NCBI GenBank assembly: GCA_026724425.1
Contig: JAIUCV010000076.1
Coordinates: 3,743,501-3,807,500 of the forward strand
Direction of reading: 5' to 3'
Origin: Erythrophleum ivorense
Lineage: Eukaryota > Streptophyta > Magnoliopsida > Fabales > Fabaceae
Length of the DNA stretch: 64,000 nt
The position numbers were made by a program, and so were the translations under genes. Position 1 is the first letter of the stretch, and each line of letters opens with the position of its first letter. Positions 27,581 to 40,531 of the stretch are shown one piece after another. Below the pieces are notes generated by a model. That model did not search any database. It worked only from the letters and a program-made list of their open reading frames with translations, and was not told the origin of the DNA.

Positions 27581-30557
27581 TTTGGCTTCTTTTCGTATGG
27601 CATATGCCCTCCGTGGCTGTATGATCCAGATACTTGGAAAAATCTGTAACGTTAGTTATAATTTTAGTTTGGATATTCTACTTTCATATGTTAATTTTGA
27701 ATATATTTTTTATGATTCTGAATTGAATTGAAATTTTTTTTTTTTTTAAGATGAGTTTAAAAATGCAAAATTGGTAAGCAACTCAATCACCAGAAATTTC
27801 GTGATTTTAGAACAAAGTTTTAATTTTTCTTACACAAAATCTCAAAATTAGAGACATTTATACAGACAGTTCACTTCATTAGCCCAAAGGAAATTCTTAA
27901 ACACAAAACCAATATATTTTCATTTTTTATATATATGAAAAAAAAATATAGATTAGCCTCCAAAAAGCAGAGCCAATCCGTGGAGTTCTGAGAAACGATA
28001 GTATAGAGAAAGACAATCTTGAACATCAAAAAAAAAGAGAGAAAGACAATCATTTTTACCGGTTAATAACGACGAAGAACTGTAGAAGGTTGAGAAAGTT
28101 TATGGCTTTGTAAGAGCTTTGCCGTTTGTTCAAGAGGCAAACAACTAAATCTAGTGCAACAGATGTTTAATTGGGGTTAGGCACAAGGCAGGTATCCGCT
28201 TTTTTTGGATGTCTTGTGATCCGGCTTGCCCCGTTTAAAATCTATAAATATTGACCCGTGACTTGCTTTGTACTTGACAAGTATTTGAGGTTACAAGTAC
28301 TTGCCCGAATTTGATCGACATGCAAGTACTTGTTTTGCCTTGTGACCTGCTAATAACCCTCACCTTGTGACTTGCTAATAATCCTCAAGTACTTGCTTTG
28401 TTTTGCTATTTGTACTAATAGGCTCCAATCAAATAAAATATGTATTGGGCTGGATTAATAAATAATAACAGATGTTTTGGGTTGTGGCTAATGGGCTATA
28501 AACTTATGATATGTTGGGCTTGATTAACGGGGTAAGTATTGAGATTAAAAGTGTGACTTGATACTTGCACCGTATTTACAAGTATCTAAATTTTCCGTCT
28601 TGTTACTTGTCTTGCTTAAAACAAGTATTTATTTGAATAAAATGGGTACAAAGCAAGTAATAGGTACTTGTATCCGACTCTATGTGTAATGGGGTTTTTC
28701 GAGAAAAAAAAAAAGAAAAAAAAGGGTGGGGGAAGGTGGGGTTTGGACGGTCTTGATCACTCAAAATAGGCCGTAAATAATATTGGTGGACAAGAATAAA
28801 ACCAAAGGGGCCATTATATATCTTTTTTGGGTCTATCCCAACAAAAGACTCGGCCGAGAATGATAGAACATCTCAGTATATCATTCACAATCAATGAGCC
28901 GTGTGACAGTTAGCCATACTTATCATCCTCATCTTCATTCTACCAAGCTCCAACTTTCAAATTCTTGTTTCTCATTCTTGCAAAAAACTCACAAACATTA
29001 CGAGAAGCCATGGAAAAACCAAATAATTTAATTTCCAAATTAATAAAGTTAATTAAAAGAGAAATGGAAGTGAATAACTATATTGAAGACTAGAATTAAG
29101 AAAATGACAATATATTGGGTATGGATAGAGTATGACCTATAATTTGTATAATATTGACCATTTTAGCTTTGGCAGAAGAGAGAGAAAGCGGTGGAGAAAT
29201 AGCTTTGTCGTGTTTCCGTATAGTTCTCCGGCTTCAGGCCTACTCCGAGAATTCTTTATCCAGCAGAGACAAGAGATCTTTCTGTTTTCCCAAGAACAGA
29301 GCCACCACCGACATTCATACCGTCATTACCAGCATCATTAGTCTCGTGAACAGATCTGTGTTCGTCTTGCAAACAACGAACTTCCATTAATGGACCATGT
29401 CAAGTGCACCAGTTTATCTTGAAGGATAAGATCACGCTAAAGCTTGAACCCTCTCCACCTCTAGTCGCCCAAAACAGCTTGAACTTCCATTAATGGACCA
29501 TCTCCCATCGATTTCTGATCGTAAATCCTTCTGTTCACGTCGACGATTTTGGCGTCGGTGACTTAATCACGCCAAAGAGAGTAGGGCATGTTTGGTCTTT
29601 TGCCCTTCCTATTTGTTTACGCAGCAATTAATTCTTCATAATGGCTATAAGCTTTATTTGACAGTCCAATATAGTTATCGACCAAATTCACCCTAATTAA
29701 AATGTAGTGTACAGAAATGTGCAAAAAAAAAAAAAAAAAATTAAGTAAGGTTTCCAAAAAAGAGAAATTGTAGTAAATAACAATAAAAAAACTTCAAATT
29801 AACAAAGTAACTATAACAAAGCCATGGTTAGAATATGAGTTGTAATTTCTGTAATAATACCAAAAAATACCTTCAAGAAGAGAGAGAAATGGATCATGCA
29901 AATTGAAAGAAGAGGAAATCGTATAAATCGATTTCAATACAAATCTTTGTTTCTTTCTCTCGTGTTCTTATTTTTCTAATTCTAAATTGGTGCTGCATCT
30001 TCGTCATCAACAGTTCAACACCAATGTATTCTTTGGATTTTACTTATGTCCTGAGAATCCCATTGATCACTGCTGATTGTCGAAGCTATAATCAATAGAG
30101 AACAAAATTTCTTTTTTCATCTTTTAGATCTCGTCACTTTTGTGTCATGTCTCGATGATCTCTATAAAAAGCTCGATGATCTTTTTTTTTCTCTTTTTGA
30201 ATCTCACAGTCTCACCTCTATCTGCTTCGATGAGAACAAGGTCGTCATCACTAACGAACATGTGCCGGAATCCAAACAATCCAAAATTATGTTTCCCCAA
30301 AGTTCTTAGTGTATCTAATTAATAATATTAGGTCCCAGTAAATTGAAAATGATAATATATTTCAAACCTATACTATTTTAATTGTTATATAGTATAATGT
30401 AGGGTAGTTTTTCCAAAGGTTATTTTTGTCCAAAAAATATGCATATGTTTACTTGCTTAAATATAAAAAAAGCTTTATGGCTATATTCTTAAATGCGTTG
30501 TCCAATATGTTACTCATTAAATTAACCCTCCAAAAAAAATTGTATTTCTGGAAAGTA
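27581..30557. other. Gene-poor stretch
   Basis: No reliable gene. A CAAGTACTTG-rich repeat lies at 28145-28700. A short ATG frame near 29010 (MEKPNN...) and frames around 29130-29390 show no family I recognise. A 20-bp sequence AACTTCCATTAATGGACCAT occurs twice (about 29380 and 29483). Confidence 0.5.
28145..28700. repeat. CAAGTACTTG-rich low-complexity element, probably a non-autonomous transposon
   Basis: The words CAAGTACTTG, GACTTGCT and ACAAGTAT recur in both orientations. TATCCG near the left end pairs with an inverted CGGATA near the right end. TGGGGTT sits outside both sides and could be an imperfect 8-bp target duplication of a hAT-like element. Boundaries are uncertain. Confidence 0.4.
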
Positions 30558-30799
30558 TATAACTTTGAGTATTTGTCCAAGACTTTTTTTTTTTTTTTTT
30601 CCAAGACTTGAAAAGACTAATAGGCTTATAGCTACACCAAACAAAATCGTCAAAATAATTTTTTTAAAGAAAATCAGTACATTTAATTTAATTTCGAAAA
30701 ACACGGATATATTTGTCCGAAGCCCTATTTTTACATTTCATTTTCTCATTACCAACTTTTTCTTCAAGTCTTTTACTTTCTCAGCCGCCGATCTCCTCC

Positions 30800-31756
30800 A
30801 TGGCTCCGATTGCTGTCGGCGATGTTATACCAGACGGAACGATCTCCTTCTTCGACGAGAATGATCAGCTCCAGACTGTCTCCGTCCACTCTCTCGCCGC
30901 CGGTAAGAAAGTCATCCTCTTCGGTGTCCCTGGTGCTTTCACTCCCACTTGCAGGTATACAAATCTCACCAAACTTTTCCCGAAATTAAAATGCAATAGA
31001 TCCGTCTTCAATAGTAGTGTACTGAAATTATTATTGATTTATCCGAAATTCGTACTGAAATTGAGATAGGTTTTCAGGTTTATCCTCAATTAATTAGTTT
31101 GTTACTCAAGAATTGTGGAGATTTTTGTTTGATATGAATCCGTGGATTTGTGAATTGTGAATCTTGTGATATAAATTTTTTGAATTAACATTGAAGCATG
31201 TACATGATTTCATTCGTTGATGCTAAAGATGATAATTCTTTTTTATTCGATTTTAAAAATCTTAATTTGAATTTTGTGTTTTTTTGTTTTTTTTCCCTGA
31301 ATTTAGCATGAAGCATGTGCCTGGATTCATTGAGAAAGCAGAGGAGCTGAAATCAAAAGGTGTTGATGAGATCATTTGCTTTAGCGGTGAGTATTAATAT
31401 TTGTATATTGCTGACACAATTTAAATGTGACACACACAAATTATGAACAATATTTGTATATTGCTGACACAATTGTTTGCTTCTGTTTTGTTTTTGTTGT
31501 AGTGAACGATCCGTTTGTGATGAAGGCGTGGGGAAAGACATACCCAGAGAACAAGCATGTGAAGTTTGTAGCAGATGGTTCAGGTGAATACACACATCTT
31601 CTTGGACTTGAGCTTGATTTGAAGGACAAGGGTCTTGGTGTTAGGTCAAGGAGGTTTGCTTTGTTGATCGATAACCTCAAGGTGACCGTCGCTAACGTCG
31701 AATCCGGTGGCGAGTTTACGGTTTCGAGCGCCGATGATATCCTCAAGTCTCTTTAA
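30800..31756 (+). CDS. Cytosolic type II peroxiredoxin (PrxII/TPX-like), copy 1
   Basis: Three exons: 30800-30954, 31307-31386 and 31503-31756, all GT/AG, giving 162 residues, the normal length for plant cytosolic PrxII. The enzyme reduces H2O2 and alkyl hydroperoxides with a thiol cycle, taking electrons from glutaredoxin or thioredoxin. The peroxidatic Cys is in PGAFTPTCS (about residue 51) and the second Cys in EIICFSVND (about residue 76). There is no transit peptide, consistent with the cytosol. It differs from copy 2 (44428) at two residues by my count (Gly7 and a Glu/Asp in DGSGEYTH). A poly(A)-type AATAAA follows near 31849. Orthology to the TPX1/TPX2 pair is supported by the neighbouring GAD gene; which of the two is not decidable here. 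Confidence 0.95.
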
Positions 31757-32062
31757 GAAAACTTTATCATCATCTGAGCTTGTTGTATTTAAAACCGCTG
31801 TATGAGAAAGTGGAGGATTCTTAGCCTTATTTCAGACAAGAAGTAGGCGTAATAAAGCGGTTAGTGACTTGGTTTTTCCTATGTTGCGATAAAAAAATAA
31901 AGTATCGATTCAAATTCTGACTAACCAGAGTTTTAGGGTATGATAATGGTTTGGTTGTTATACTTTTTTTATTACTTGACTTTAGGTTTGTGTTTTGCTA
32001 ACTATGAACTGAATTTGTGGGATTTGGCCTTGAATGGTGGTGGTTTGGAGTGTTTTTGGTTC

Positions 32063-33040
32063 TTTTTTTTTTTTTGTAACATCTGATACTTTATCAAATA
32101 GTAAAAGAGAAATACAAATATTTGGTCAACCATTGTGGTGGACTATTATAACATAAGATAATCATTAGAATCATAAACACACTTAGATAATTTATCTGCA
32201 ACCTGATTTTTCTCTCTGTTGACTTGATCTAACGAGCATAACGGGAGCAAACTGATCCAATGACGGATATCTACTAGTAGATTCCCCAAATCTGTAGACA
32301 CTTCATTCTTGTTGATCACATTAACTAATTCAAGGTTATCTCCTTCAAACCATACATTGCGCAAACCTTTGCTCCAAATCCTTTGAGTGACATAGAGAAA
32401 GCCATTCGCTTCAGCCTGTAAAGATGAGCCAACTTGATCAAGTTTTGCCCATCCTGCTTTTATATATTGTCCCAAATCATATCTAATTATCCACCCTACT
32501 CCCATAAATTCAGAGTTTATTCAGAATGTATTATCAAAATTACATTTTAACCAACCTGGTGGTGGTGGTTCCCAGTAACTTGATAAGTGTCTTCGAGATC
32601 CATTATCATGAACCAAAGCATTTGGGTTAGCCAAGATCCATTCAGCTACTGCTTGTGTACCTCTATCTACATCTTCCCGTGGATGGATATTTCTTTGTGC
32701 AAACAGAAACTCATTTCTTGACTTCCAAATCATCCATATTATCCAAAACGGGAGCAATCTTTTCTCTTCTACCATTGTTTGCAGATCTTTGATTTGAATT
32801 ATTCGCCATAGATTGTCCTCCAAGTTAATGTTCCCAATGTCAAACTGAGTGAATCCTACACATCTCCATATTGAATTCGCATATTGACATTCAAATAAAA
32901 CATTGTTAATTGTTTCTTCGTGAAGGCAACATCTTTGACAAACATGATCAATGGGAATAGTCTTAGAACATAACCTTTCTGCCGTGGGAATTGCTCATGC
33001 CACTGTTTTCCATAAGAAATATTGTATATTTGGTGGTATT
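32063..33040 (-). mobile_element. 5'-truncated LINE (non-LTR retrotransposon) fragment
   Basis: A T13 run at 32063-32075 is the poly(A) tail on the minus strand. Reading leftward are a reverse-transcriptase zinc-finger (CRRCCLHEETINNVLFECQ-like, about 32930) and an RNase H-like domain (32146-32505; AEANGFLYVTQRIW, NQVADKLSKC). RT itself is missing. The paralogous region downstream of peroxiredoxin copy 2 lacks the insert, so it arrived after the duplication or was lost from the other copy. Confidence 0.8.
32146..33010 (-). pseudogene. LINE ORF2 C-terminus (zf-RVT and RNase H)
   Basis: The frames 32521-32823 (LWRIIQIKDLQTMVEEKR, IWMIWKSRNEFLFAQ) and 32146-32505 (RNase H-like) belong to one ORF2 tail, separated by a stop around 32515. 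This zinc-finger plus RVT_3 arrangement is typical of plant LINE ORF2 and of LINE-derived 'reverse transcriptase zinc-binding' proteins. It is not a host gene. Confidence 0.75.
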
Positions 33041-33099
33041 GGAAAAAAAGAAAAAAAAATATAATCATGGAATCATAATTTTAGTGATTCATAATTTTA

Positions 33100-33505
33100 G
33101 AATTGTTATTTCTTATAATTTGGGAAAATTAATTTTACAGAAGTGAGAAAGATAAACACAAAATGTAAAAACACAAACGGTTTCACCCAACAAATGTATT
33201 GTAGCTATTATCCACGGCAAAAGAAGGCCGAATTTATCATTTATCATTTCACTTTTTAGCCGAAAAACATTATACTGAGTAAAAACTTGTAAGAATTTCA
33301 CATGCTTCTATTCTTTCAGATTTACTAACCAGGATTGACTGTGGACAATCAACATGGTTCTGTTTTCTTCATGTTTTGTAATGATTCTCAGTTAGGTTCC
33401 ATGTTCTATTCGGCTATTCTCAGAAACAGAAATTACTAACAACAAGTGAAGATCACAAGAAAAATATAGTTTTATTCTCTAATAAATGATGTTTTACAGG
33501 ATTTT
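33100..33505. repeat. Duplicated intergenic segment (partner of 45715-46275)
   Basis: It shares long stretches with 45715-46275, e.g. AAACACAAAATGTAAAAACAC, CCAACAAATGTATT.TAGCTATTATCCAC (one mismatch) and GATTGACTGTGGACAATCAA. It belongs to the tandem duplication that produced the two peroxiredoxin genes. Confidence 0.8.
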
Positions 33506-33659
33506 TCTTTTTGGAAAATTTTAAAACTACACTTTTTAATATGTCAATTGTCAAAACTACATGTCTAAGTTGGGTAAAAGAACTATAAAGTATAAACCCT
33601 TAAATATCAACTCTAAACCCTAAAATCTAACATTGAACCCTTAAATCTAAATCTAAACT

Positions 33660-34336
33660 TGTGGGTGCTAAAAACCACACTCGAAATTTTTATGTTTTGC
33701 AAGGAAGAAACTTAGGAGAATTTAGGGCTAGATTTTCCTGTAAGTCGAATGAGTCGTAAACAAGGATTTGGCGAAAGGGATTTGTATTAATAAAATGAAA
33801 AATGTTACAAGAAATATCTGAAGAGAGAAAGAACTGATTTCAGAAGAAAAGTACAAGCTGAATCTCAAAGAAAGAAGGTAATTTTCAAAGTAAATGTCAG
33901 GTGAAAAATGGTCCAAAAATCGGTCCTTCTTCTCTGTTTTCCAGAGAAGAAGATGATAAAAAGTTGTCCTTTGCGAACTCCAGACGTCCTCCTTTTATAG
34001 CTCCAGAAGTCGAGCTCAACCTCTTCCACGTATCTCGTCCACGAGCCGCGTATCTCGTCCACGAGTAGCTCAAGATCCCGTGATTTTCGGACCTAATCAA
34101 ACTGAGCGAGATTCCCGTTTGACTTGTTCAGCACGTCGTGATGACCTGCTCTTCCGTCGAGCTAGAGCTCGACCTCGTCATTATAGATAGCTCGTATGGT
34201 TTTAGCTGGGCTTGGACAAGGATATTTGGTAGGCTTGAGGACTTCTTTCAAGGCCTAAATGGAGTTGTCATGGTTCTTGGACTTGGGCCTTGGATTTTTA
34301 TGGGCCAGATTTCATGGGTGAAATCCTACTCCAACA
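33660..34336 (-). repeat. 3' LTR of element C (677 bp)
   Basis: Bounded by TGTGGGTGCTAAAAACC and CTACTCCAACA on the plus strand. A minus-strand TATAAAAGGAGG box lies near 33990-34001. It has a tandem pair of CTCGTCCACGAG palindromes at about 34035-34065. Confidence 0.85.
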
Positions 34337-35724
34337 ATTGCCCCCAGCCCATTAAGCGAGTCTGGTCGAGCTTAATGGGCGGTAAGTTTCGAAAATGACT
34401 TTCAAAAGAGGTTTTGACTTAACAAATCTTTTTCGGCGTGAATGCCTTAAATTTATTAAGATTTTCTAGCGATTTGACCAGCTGTTAGCTCAAGAGTTCG
34501 AGCTCATTAGGCTAGGTCATTCTCGTCGAGCTATTCTCGTCGAGCTCTAGCTCGAGTTTTGGAATAGGCTTTCGACTAAGTTATTCAGGCAGAGCTAAAT
34601 AGCTTTTAGTCAATCTTTTTGCCAGAAAATTCAGCTAAGCATTTCGGCCGATTGTGAGATCGAGCTAAAATGTACTTATACTTCAAGTTGAACTAATTTC
34701 TTTCAAAAAATTTAGTCAAGCTTGATGTGATTTTGATTATGCGCTTTTATTTAGACTGAGCTAAATAAGAAATAATCTTTTAACTTGGTCGGAATTTTGG
34801 CTAAGTATTTCGACAGATCATTCGATCGAGGTCGAAAGTAGGTTTAGCCATTCCTTTTGAGTCGAACTGATTTTACTCGGAATGGTTCGATCGAGTTCAA
34901 CTTATATTTGGATAAAACGTTTTAAACTGATCGCGAGATCGAGCTAAAGACGATCTAATCGCTTTCATAGTCTTTAACGGATGAGCTATTCGGCCAGAGA
35001 TCCGCAAAGTTGATTTTCCTGATTTTTGATATGAAGTGTTCCTTTTTTCGGCTTGAGAGAAGTGGTTTACCATGCAAAATGGCGTTGATCTTTCGAGCCG
35101 AGCGCGAACGTCCGGACCGTTGAAGTAGCTTAATCTCGAGTCAGATAGCAGACCAACTTCGGATCTTCGGTTCGCGTTCAGGTAAAACACTAATGCTGGA
35201 TGCTTTGATGTGGTTGACTCTGATGGGTTTGATGTTCGCAAAATAGGGAATCGAGAAGTAGAGGACGGGCTCTTAACTTCACTTGTTCAAAAAAGGATTA
35301 TCGAGGTGGACTCGATTTTCTGATATGTGTTGCAATGAGGTAGGATCAGGGAACTTGATTTCCATTCTCGGATCGCGTGAGACCAGGCTTTTTCGATGTA
35401 TCATTTTACGCTTAAGTGTCTAAGAGATTATAGTTCACTTAAGGATTTGCTGAGTGAATTCAAGCAATTCATAAAAAGAGACATGGAAAGATTGTATTGC
35501 TAATATTAGATATTGAGATGATACAAATCGAGCCCGGTTTAGGGCTGGCCAATGAAGTCATCTCGAATAACTAAAGGAAATAAATTTGGATTGGGGCTGG
35601 ACTCGTGGTTGAGCTGCCTACGTACCTCCAGGGAAGTAGGATCAAGTCTAAATGTAGTTCAAGGAGAGGAAGTACTCAGATGAGGTCCTTTTCAGTGATA
35701 GTACCTTTTCAGTTTCATCGCGTT
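34337..35724 (-). other. Non-coding 3' region of element C
   Basis: It starts with a reversed polypurine-like GGGCTGGGGGCAAT next to the LTR. It contains repeated TCGAGCT/CGATCGAG words. A GCTGCCTACGTACC motif at 35613-35626 is shared with element B. The minus-strand frame at 34897-35241 has no recognisable domain. Confidence 0.6.
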
Positions 35725-38700
35725 TCAAGGCCTTAGTTCAGGTATTCCATTTTTGACTTTTGTGAGCTTATAGTCTCCGTCGTGAACTACATCGGTGATG
35801 AGGTAGGGACCTTCCCAGTTGGTCCCAAGTTTCCCAGCACCGGGCTCTTTGTTATAGTCTTGTACATTTCTTAAGACCATGTCGCCTATATTGAACTTCC
35901 GTTGTTTTACTTTGGAGTTATAATAGCGAACGGCGGCCTGTTGGTAATTTTGAATTTTGATCATAGCTTGATCTCGACGTTCGTCGATGAGGTCAAGGTG
36001 ATCTCTCAACATCTCTTCGTTCTGCTCGACGTTCGCTGGACATTGTGTCCTGCGAAGACTTGGAACTGAAGTTTCTGTTGGGATGACTGCCTCTAAGCAG
36101 TAAGCTAATGAAAATGGGGTTTCATGGGTAGTTTTATGAGGTGTCGTTCGTCAAGCCCAAAGAACTGCTGCGAGCTCTTCAGACCACCTGTGTTTTCTGG
36201 CGTCGAGCCTTCTCTTGAGGTTACTCAAGATGGTTTTGTTTGTTGCTTCAGCTTGCCCGTTTCCTTGTGGATAACGTGGTGTGGAATGCGTTATGCGTAT
36301 TTTCCACTTCTTGCAGAAGTCTTTGAACGTTCGAGCTATGAACTGAGATCCGTTATCCGTCACGATCTAGAATGGGAGTCCGTGTCGACAGATGATGTCT
36401 TTCCATTTGAATTTCCGGACCTCGATTTTGGTTCTTTGTTGGTATGGTTTGGCCTCAATCCATTTAGTGAAGTAGTCGGTCAGGATTAATAGGTACTGGA
36501 ATTTCTTTGGTCCAAAGGAGATCTTAGGTCCTACTATGTCCATAGACCACCTCATAAAAGGATAAGGAGAAGAGATCGACAAGAGTGTCTCGGCTGGGAG
36601 ATGGATGCTTGGCGCGTGCCTTTGGCATTTATCGCATCTCTTTGAATACTGCTCGCAATCTGCTATCATTGTTGGCCAGAAGTAACCTAGTTTTTTATCT
36701 GAATGACGAGAGCTCGTCCTGCGGAATGACTTCCGCAAGGTCCTTCGTGAGTCTCGTGCATTACGGTATAGGCTTCTTCGCCATGAACACATGTTAAATA
36801 TGGTTCAATTAGGCTTTGCTTGTACAATAGGTCCTCGATTATACAATAATGCGAGCTATGGGCTTTGAGCTTTCGAGATGCCCATTTATCATTAGGGACT
36901 GCTCCGAGCTGGATGTACTCGATAATGGGAGTTCTCCAGTCGGGTCTCGCGGCGAACTCTTCTTTTAAGGTTGGTTCGTTTTCCAGAGCGGAGGGAACGG
37001 TATGGATCGTTGACTCCTGCGTATTTTGCGAGGGGTCCGAATCAATGTATCTGGTTTTTGGCCTATGCGCGACAGGTTCATCTTCCTCGGAATCAGGTTC
37101 CAAGATAGATGGTCCCAGATCTTTCGATTGTCTAGTTTGAGAACGAGGCGATGGGCGCGAGGTAATTACGTTTATACTGAGAGACTTAAGTGCGATGTCG
37201 ATGCTAGGTTTATCAATGCCTTCGACGGAAATCACTCGTCTTACAGTTGGATCCGAGGTTGAGGCTAGAGTTGTTAAAGCGTCTGTCGAAGAGTTTTCAC
37301 CTCTGGGGATCCTAGTTAGCTTGAATTTGCTGAATTGTCCAGCTAATTCGCGAACTACTTTTAAGTAAGCTTCCATGCGCTCCTCTTTTACTTCGTATTC
37401 AACACTGTATTGGCTAGTAACGAGCTGTGAGTCACTGAATGCACTTATCTCATTGACGCTGATTCCGATTGCGAGGCGGAGTCCGGCTATGAGTGCTTCG
37501 TATTCGGCCTCATTGTTAGAGGCGACAAGTCCGAGTCTGAATGATTGTTCGATTACCTCTCTTATTGGAGATGTGAGTTTGATTCCGAAGCCAGCTCCTT
37601 GTGTAGACGAAGCTCCATCTACGAAGAGTGTCCAAGTTTTGGAGAGGGTGGTATCATCGGTTGCTTCTGGTGTAAGCTCGATCATGAAGTCGGCCAAGAC
37701 TTGGGCTTTAGCACAAGTTCTAGTCCGATATTCGATGTTATATTCGCTGAGCTCTAACCCATTTAGCTAGTCTTCCATATTGACTTGGACTGTGTAGCAT
37801 GATTCGCAGTGGTTGCGAGGTCATCCCGATGATTGTGTGTGACCGGAAGTAAGGTCGCAGCTTTCCAGCGAACGTTACTATTGCTAAGGCTAGTTTTTTC
37901 ATAGCTGTATATCTAGTCTCGGTGTCGATCATGGATTTACTTACGTAAAAGATCGGCCTTTGTTCGTTTAGCTCTTCACGAACTAGGACCCCGCTGACCG
38001 CCACAGACGAGACTGCGATTTAAAGGTACAACGGTTCTCCTTCTACTGGTTTAGCCACTATGAGAGGTTTGATGAGGTCAGTTTTGAGCTGTTTGAAAGT
38101 TTCTTCACATTTTTCGTCCCATTGGAATTCTTTGTTTCCTCTGAGGAGCTGGTAAAATGGAAGACACTTGTCGGTTGACCGGGAAATGAACCAGTTGAGG
38201 GCTGCTATTCGGGCGGTTAACCTTTGCACTTCCCTAGTATTTTTGGGGGAAGGCATGTCCAAGAAAGCAGAGTTTTGTTTCGGTTTCGCCTCGATTCCGC
38301 GTTTAGTTACCAGATAATCGAGGAACTCTCCAGACGAAACTCCGAATGTACATTTGGTCGGATTTAGCTTCATGCCGTACTTATTGAGTATGGCGAAGCA
38401 TTCCTGAGCTGTGCAACATGGTCTGCTTCCTTAGAGGATTTGACTAGCATATCATCAATGTATACCTCCATTGTTTTGTCGAGCTGATCGGCAAACATTT
38501 TATTTACGAGGCGTTGGTATGTCGCTCCCGCGTTTTTTAGACCAAATAGTATTACTTTGTAGCAGTAAGTACCTCGGTCAGTTATAAATGTTGTTTTCTC
38601 CTGGTCTTCTGGATTCATCTTGATTTGATTATATCCAGAGAATGCATCCATGAAGGCCAGGAGTTGGTGACCGGCTGTAGCCTCGACTAAGCGGTCTATA

Positions 38701-40252
38701 TGAGTAAGTGAATAGCTGTCTTTTGGACAAACCTTATTTAGATCTGTGAAGTCGATACAGACTCTCCACTTTCCGTTGTTCTTTTTGAAAACTATCGGAT
38801 TAGCTAACCAGTCGGGGTATTTCACCTCTCTGATCGAGCCTACTTAGAGTAGTCGGTCGACTTCGTCATTTACTGCTTTAGCCCGATCTGAGCTGAGTTT
38901 TTGACATTTTTATTTCATGGGTTTGAACGTGGGATCTACGTTCAGCTCGTGAGACGTGATCTTAGTATCAATCCAAGCATGTCCGCGGTGGACCATGCGA
39001 AGGTGCTGATGTTTTCTTTGAGGAAAGCGATTAGCTCGTCACAAATTGGTCTTACTAGGTCGATTCTGATGCCTACGCGCCTTTCAGGGTCGGCGTCATC
39101 GATGCAAACCTGAGTGACTAGGTCTTCGCGAGGTCTGCAGATGGATGGATCCTTATTATGTTTGATCTGCCGAGCTGTGAGCTCGTCTTCTTTCTGTAAT
39201 TGCTATACGGGCGATTTTTCAGCTCGTAAGTAACTGCCCATGTAGCAATCTCAGGAAGCTCGTTGGCAACCGCGAATTGTTTTGGTTCCCCAAGGTGTAG
39301 TGAACTTAATGCATTAGTGGTACGTGGATGCAATCGCTTTCTTGGTGTAGAGCCAAGTCCTGCCGAGAATGGCATTGAATGGCGCGGGGCAATCTACGAC
39401 TACGAAGTCGATTGTTTTTTGTTTACCACCTGCTTTGATTGGGAGCTGGATAGTTCCCAGGGAATAGGTTGTTCTCCGGCAAAATTGGTTAGGGGCATAC
39501 GGCCTCCTAGGAGTGCAGAGTTTTCGAAACCCATTCGTTTGAAAGCGTCGTAGAATAGTACATCTACCGAGCTTCATGTGTCTATCATGACTCTTGTCAC
39601 TTCGAATCCGGCTACGGCGAGCTCAATTATGAGTGCATCGTCATGAGGTTTACCGAGGGCGAGTGTTTCGCTTTCTCGGAATTTGATTTCATGATCAGGT
39701 CCGTCTAGAGGAGGTGTTTGTCCAAAATATTCAACCCGTCGTTTGTGTGATTTGATCGAGTTAATCGAGTCTTTACACATTTTCGAGCCACCACAAATGA
39801 AATTGATTCATTTTAGGGTAGGTGACTCTACTCCCTTGGAGAGCTTGTGAAGTCTGCATAGGCAAGATTTAGCAATGCTCGTAGAACGGGGTTGAGGTTT
39901 GTGTAAAGAGTTGAGCGAGCTTCTGTAAGAATGCTCTATCACCCCCCCCCCCCCCCCATCAAGTCTAGGAGGTTTGCGAGAGCTGGAGCTTATAGCCTTT
40001 CTAGGAGCGAGTCGGGGGTGACCACAGATTTCGTTGAGCCGCCGCGAAGACTGAGCTCTTGGAATATTAGGTCGATTTTTTTCTTGTTGGAAGGAGGGGA
40101 ATCAGGGAGTTAGACCTCGACTTCGCGTTCTCTTTTCTGAGGTGCTTTGTCGTAGCCTTTAGCTGGATTGGGTTTTGGTTTTTCAACCTTTGCCACGGTT
40201 TCAACTTATTTACTTTTTTCCTTCTTTTTAGAGGGCTTTTTGCCTTTAGCAC
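35725..40252 (-). pseudogene. Pol of element C (decayed)
   Basis: Successive minus-strand pieces show protease (about 39314-39640), RT (38370-38825, with CIDFTDLNK and VYIDDMLVKS), RT-linked RNase H (37738-38373), a second RNase H (about 37250-37697, VDGASSTQGAGFGIKL), integrase finger and core (36151-36792; MDIVGPKI, TDNGSQF, GNGQAEATNK) and an integrase C-terminus (35725-36012). The protease active-site triplet that should be DTG reads DT-stop, with the TGA at 39574-39576. A 16-C run (G on the sense strand) lies at 39942-39957. Many frameshifts rule out function. Confidence 0.85.
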
Positions 40253-40531
40253 GTCATTTCTCGGTGGAATGTCCGTACGATTTATGCTTTTCGCAGTATT
40301 TCTCTTCTTCCTCCGAGCTTTTTGTGGGAGCTGGAGTTTCGATCGAGAAGGAATGTTGTCCTTTGCTCTGCGAAGGCGGTTTAGGTGGTGCGTTTTTCTT
40401 TACACCTGTAGGAGCGAATGAGAGTTCCCCTTTGTGGTATTTTGCTTTGAGAAGAGATGTATCTTCTTCAAGAGCAGCGAATACTGATGCGCGATAGAGT
40501 GTGTCATCTAGAGAGGTTGTGGGTCAAACAG

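Noticed and set aside
29132..29390. Two overlapping small ORFs of 69 and 78 codons
   Set aside because: No recognisable family, overlap in different frames, and no splice or promoter evidence.
33600..33660. Interstitial telomere repeat (CTAAACCC words)
   Set aside because: The words are irregular (CTAAACCCTAAAATCTAAC) and continue across element C as the centre of a MITE-like element.
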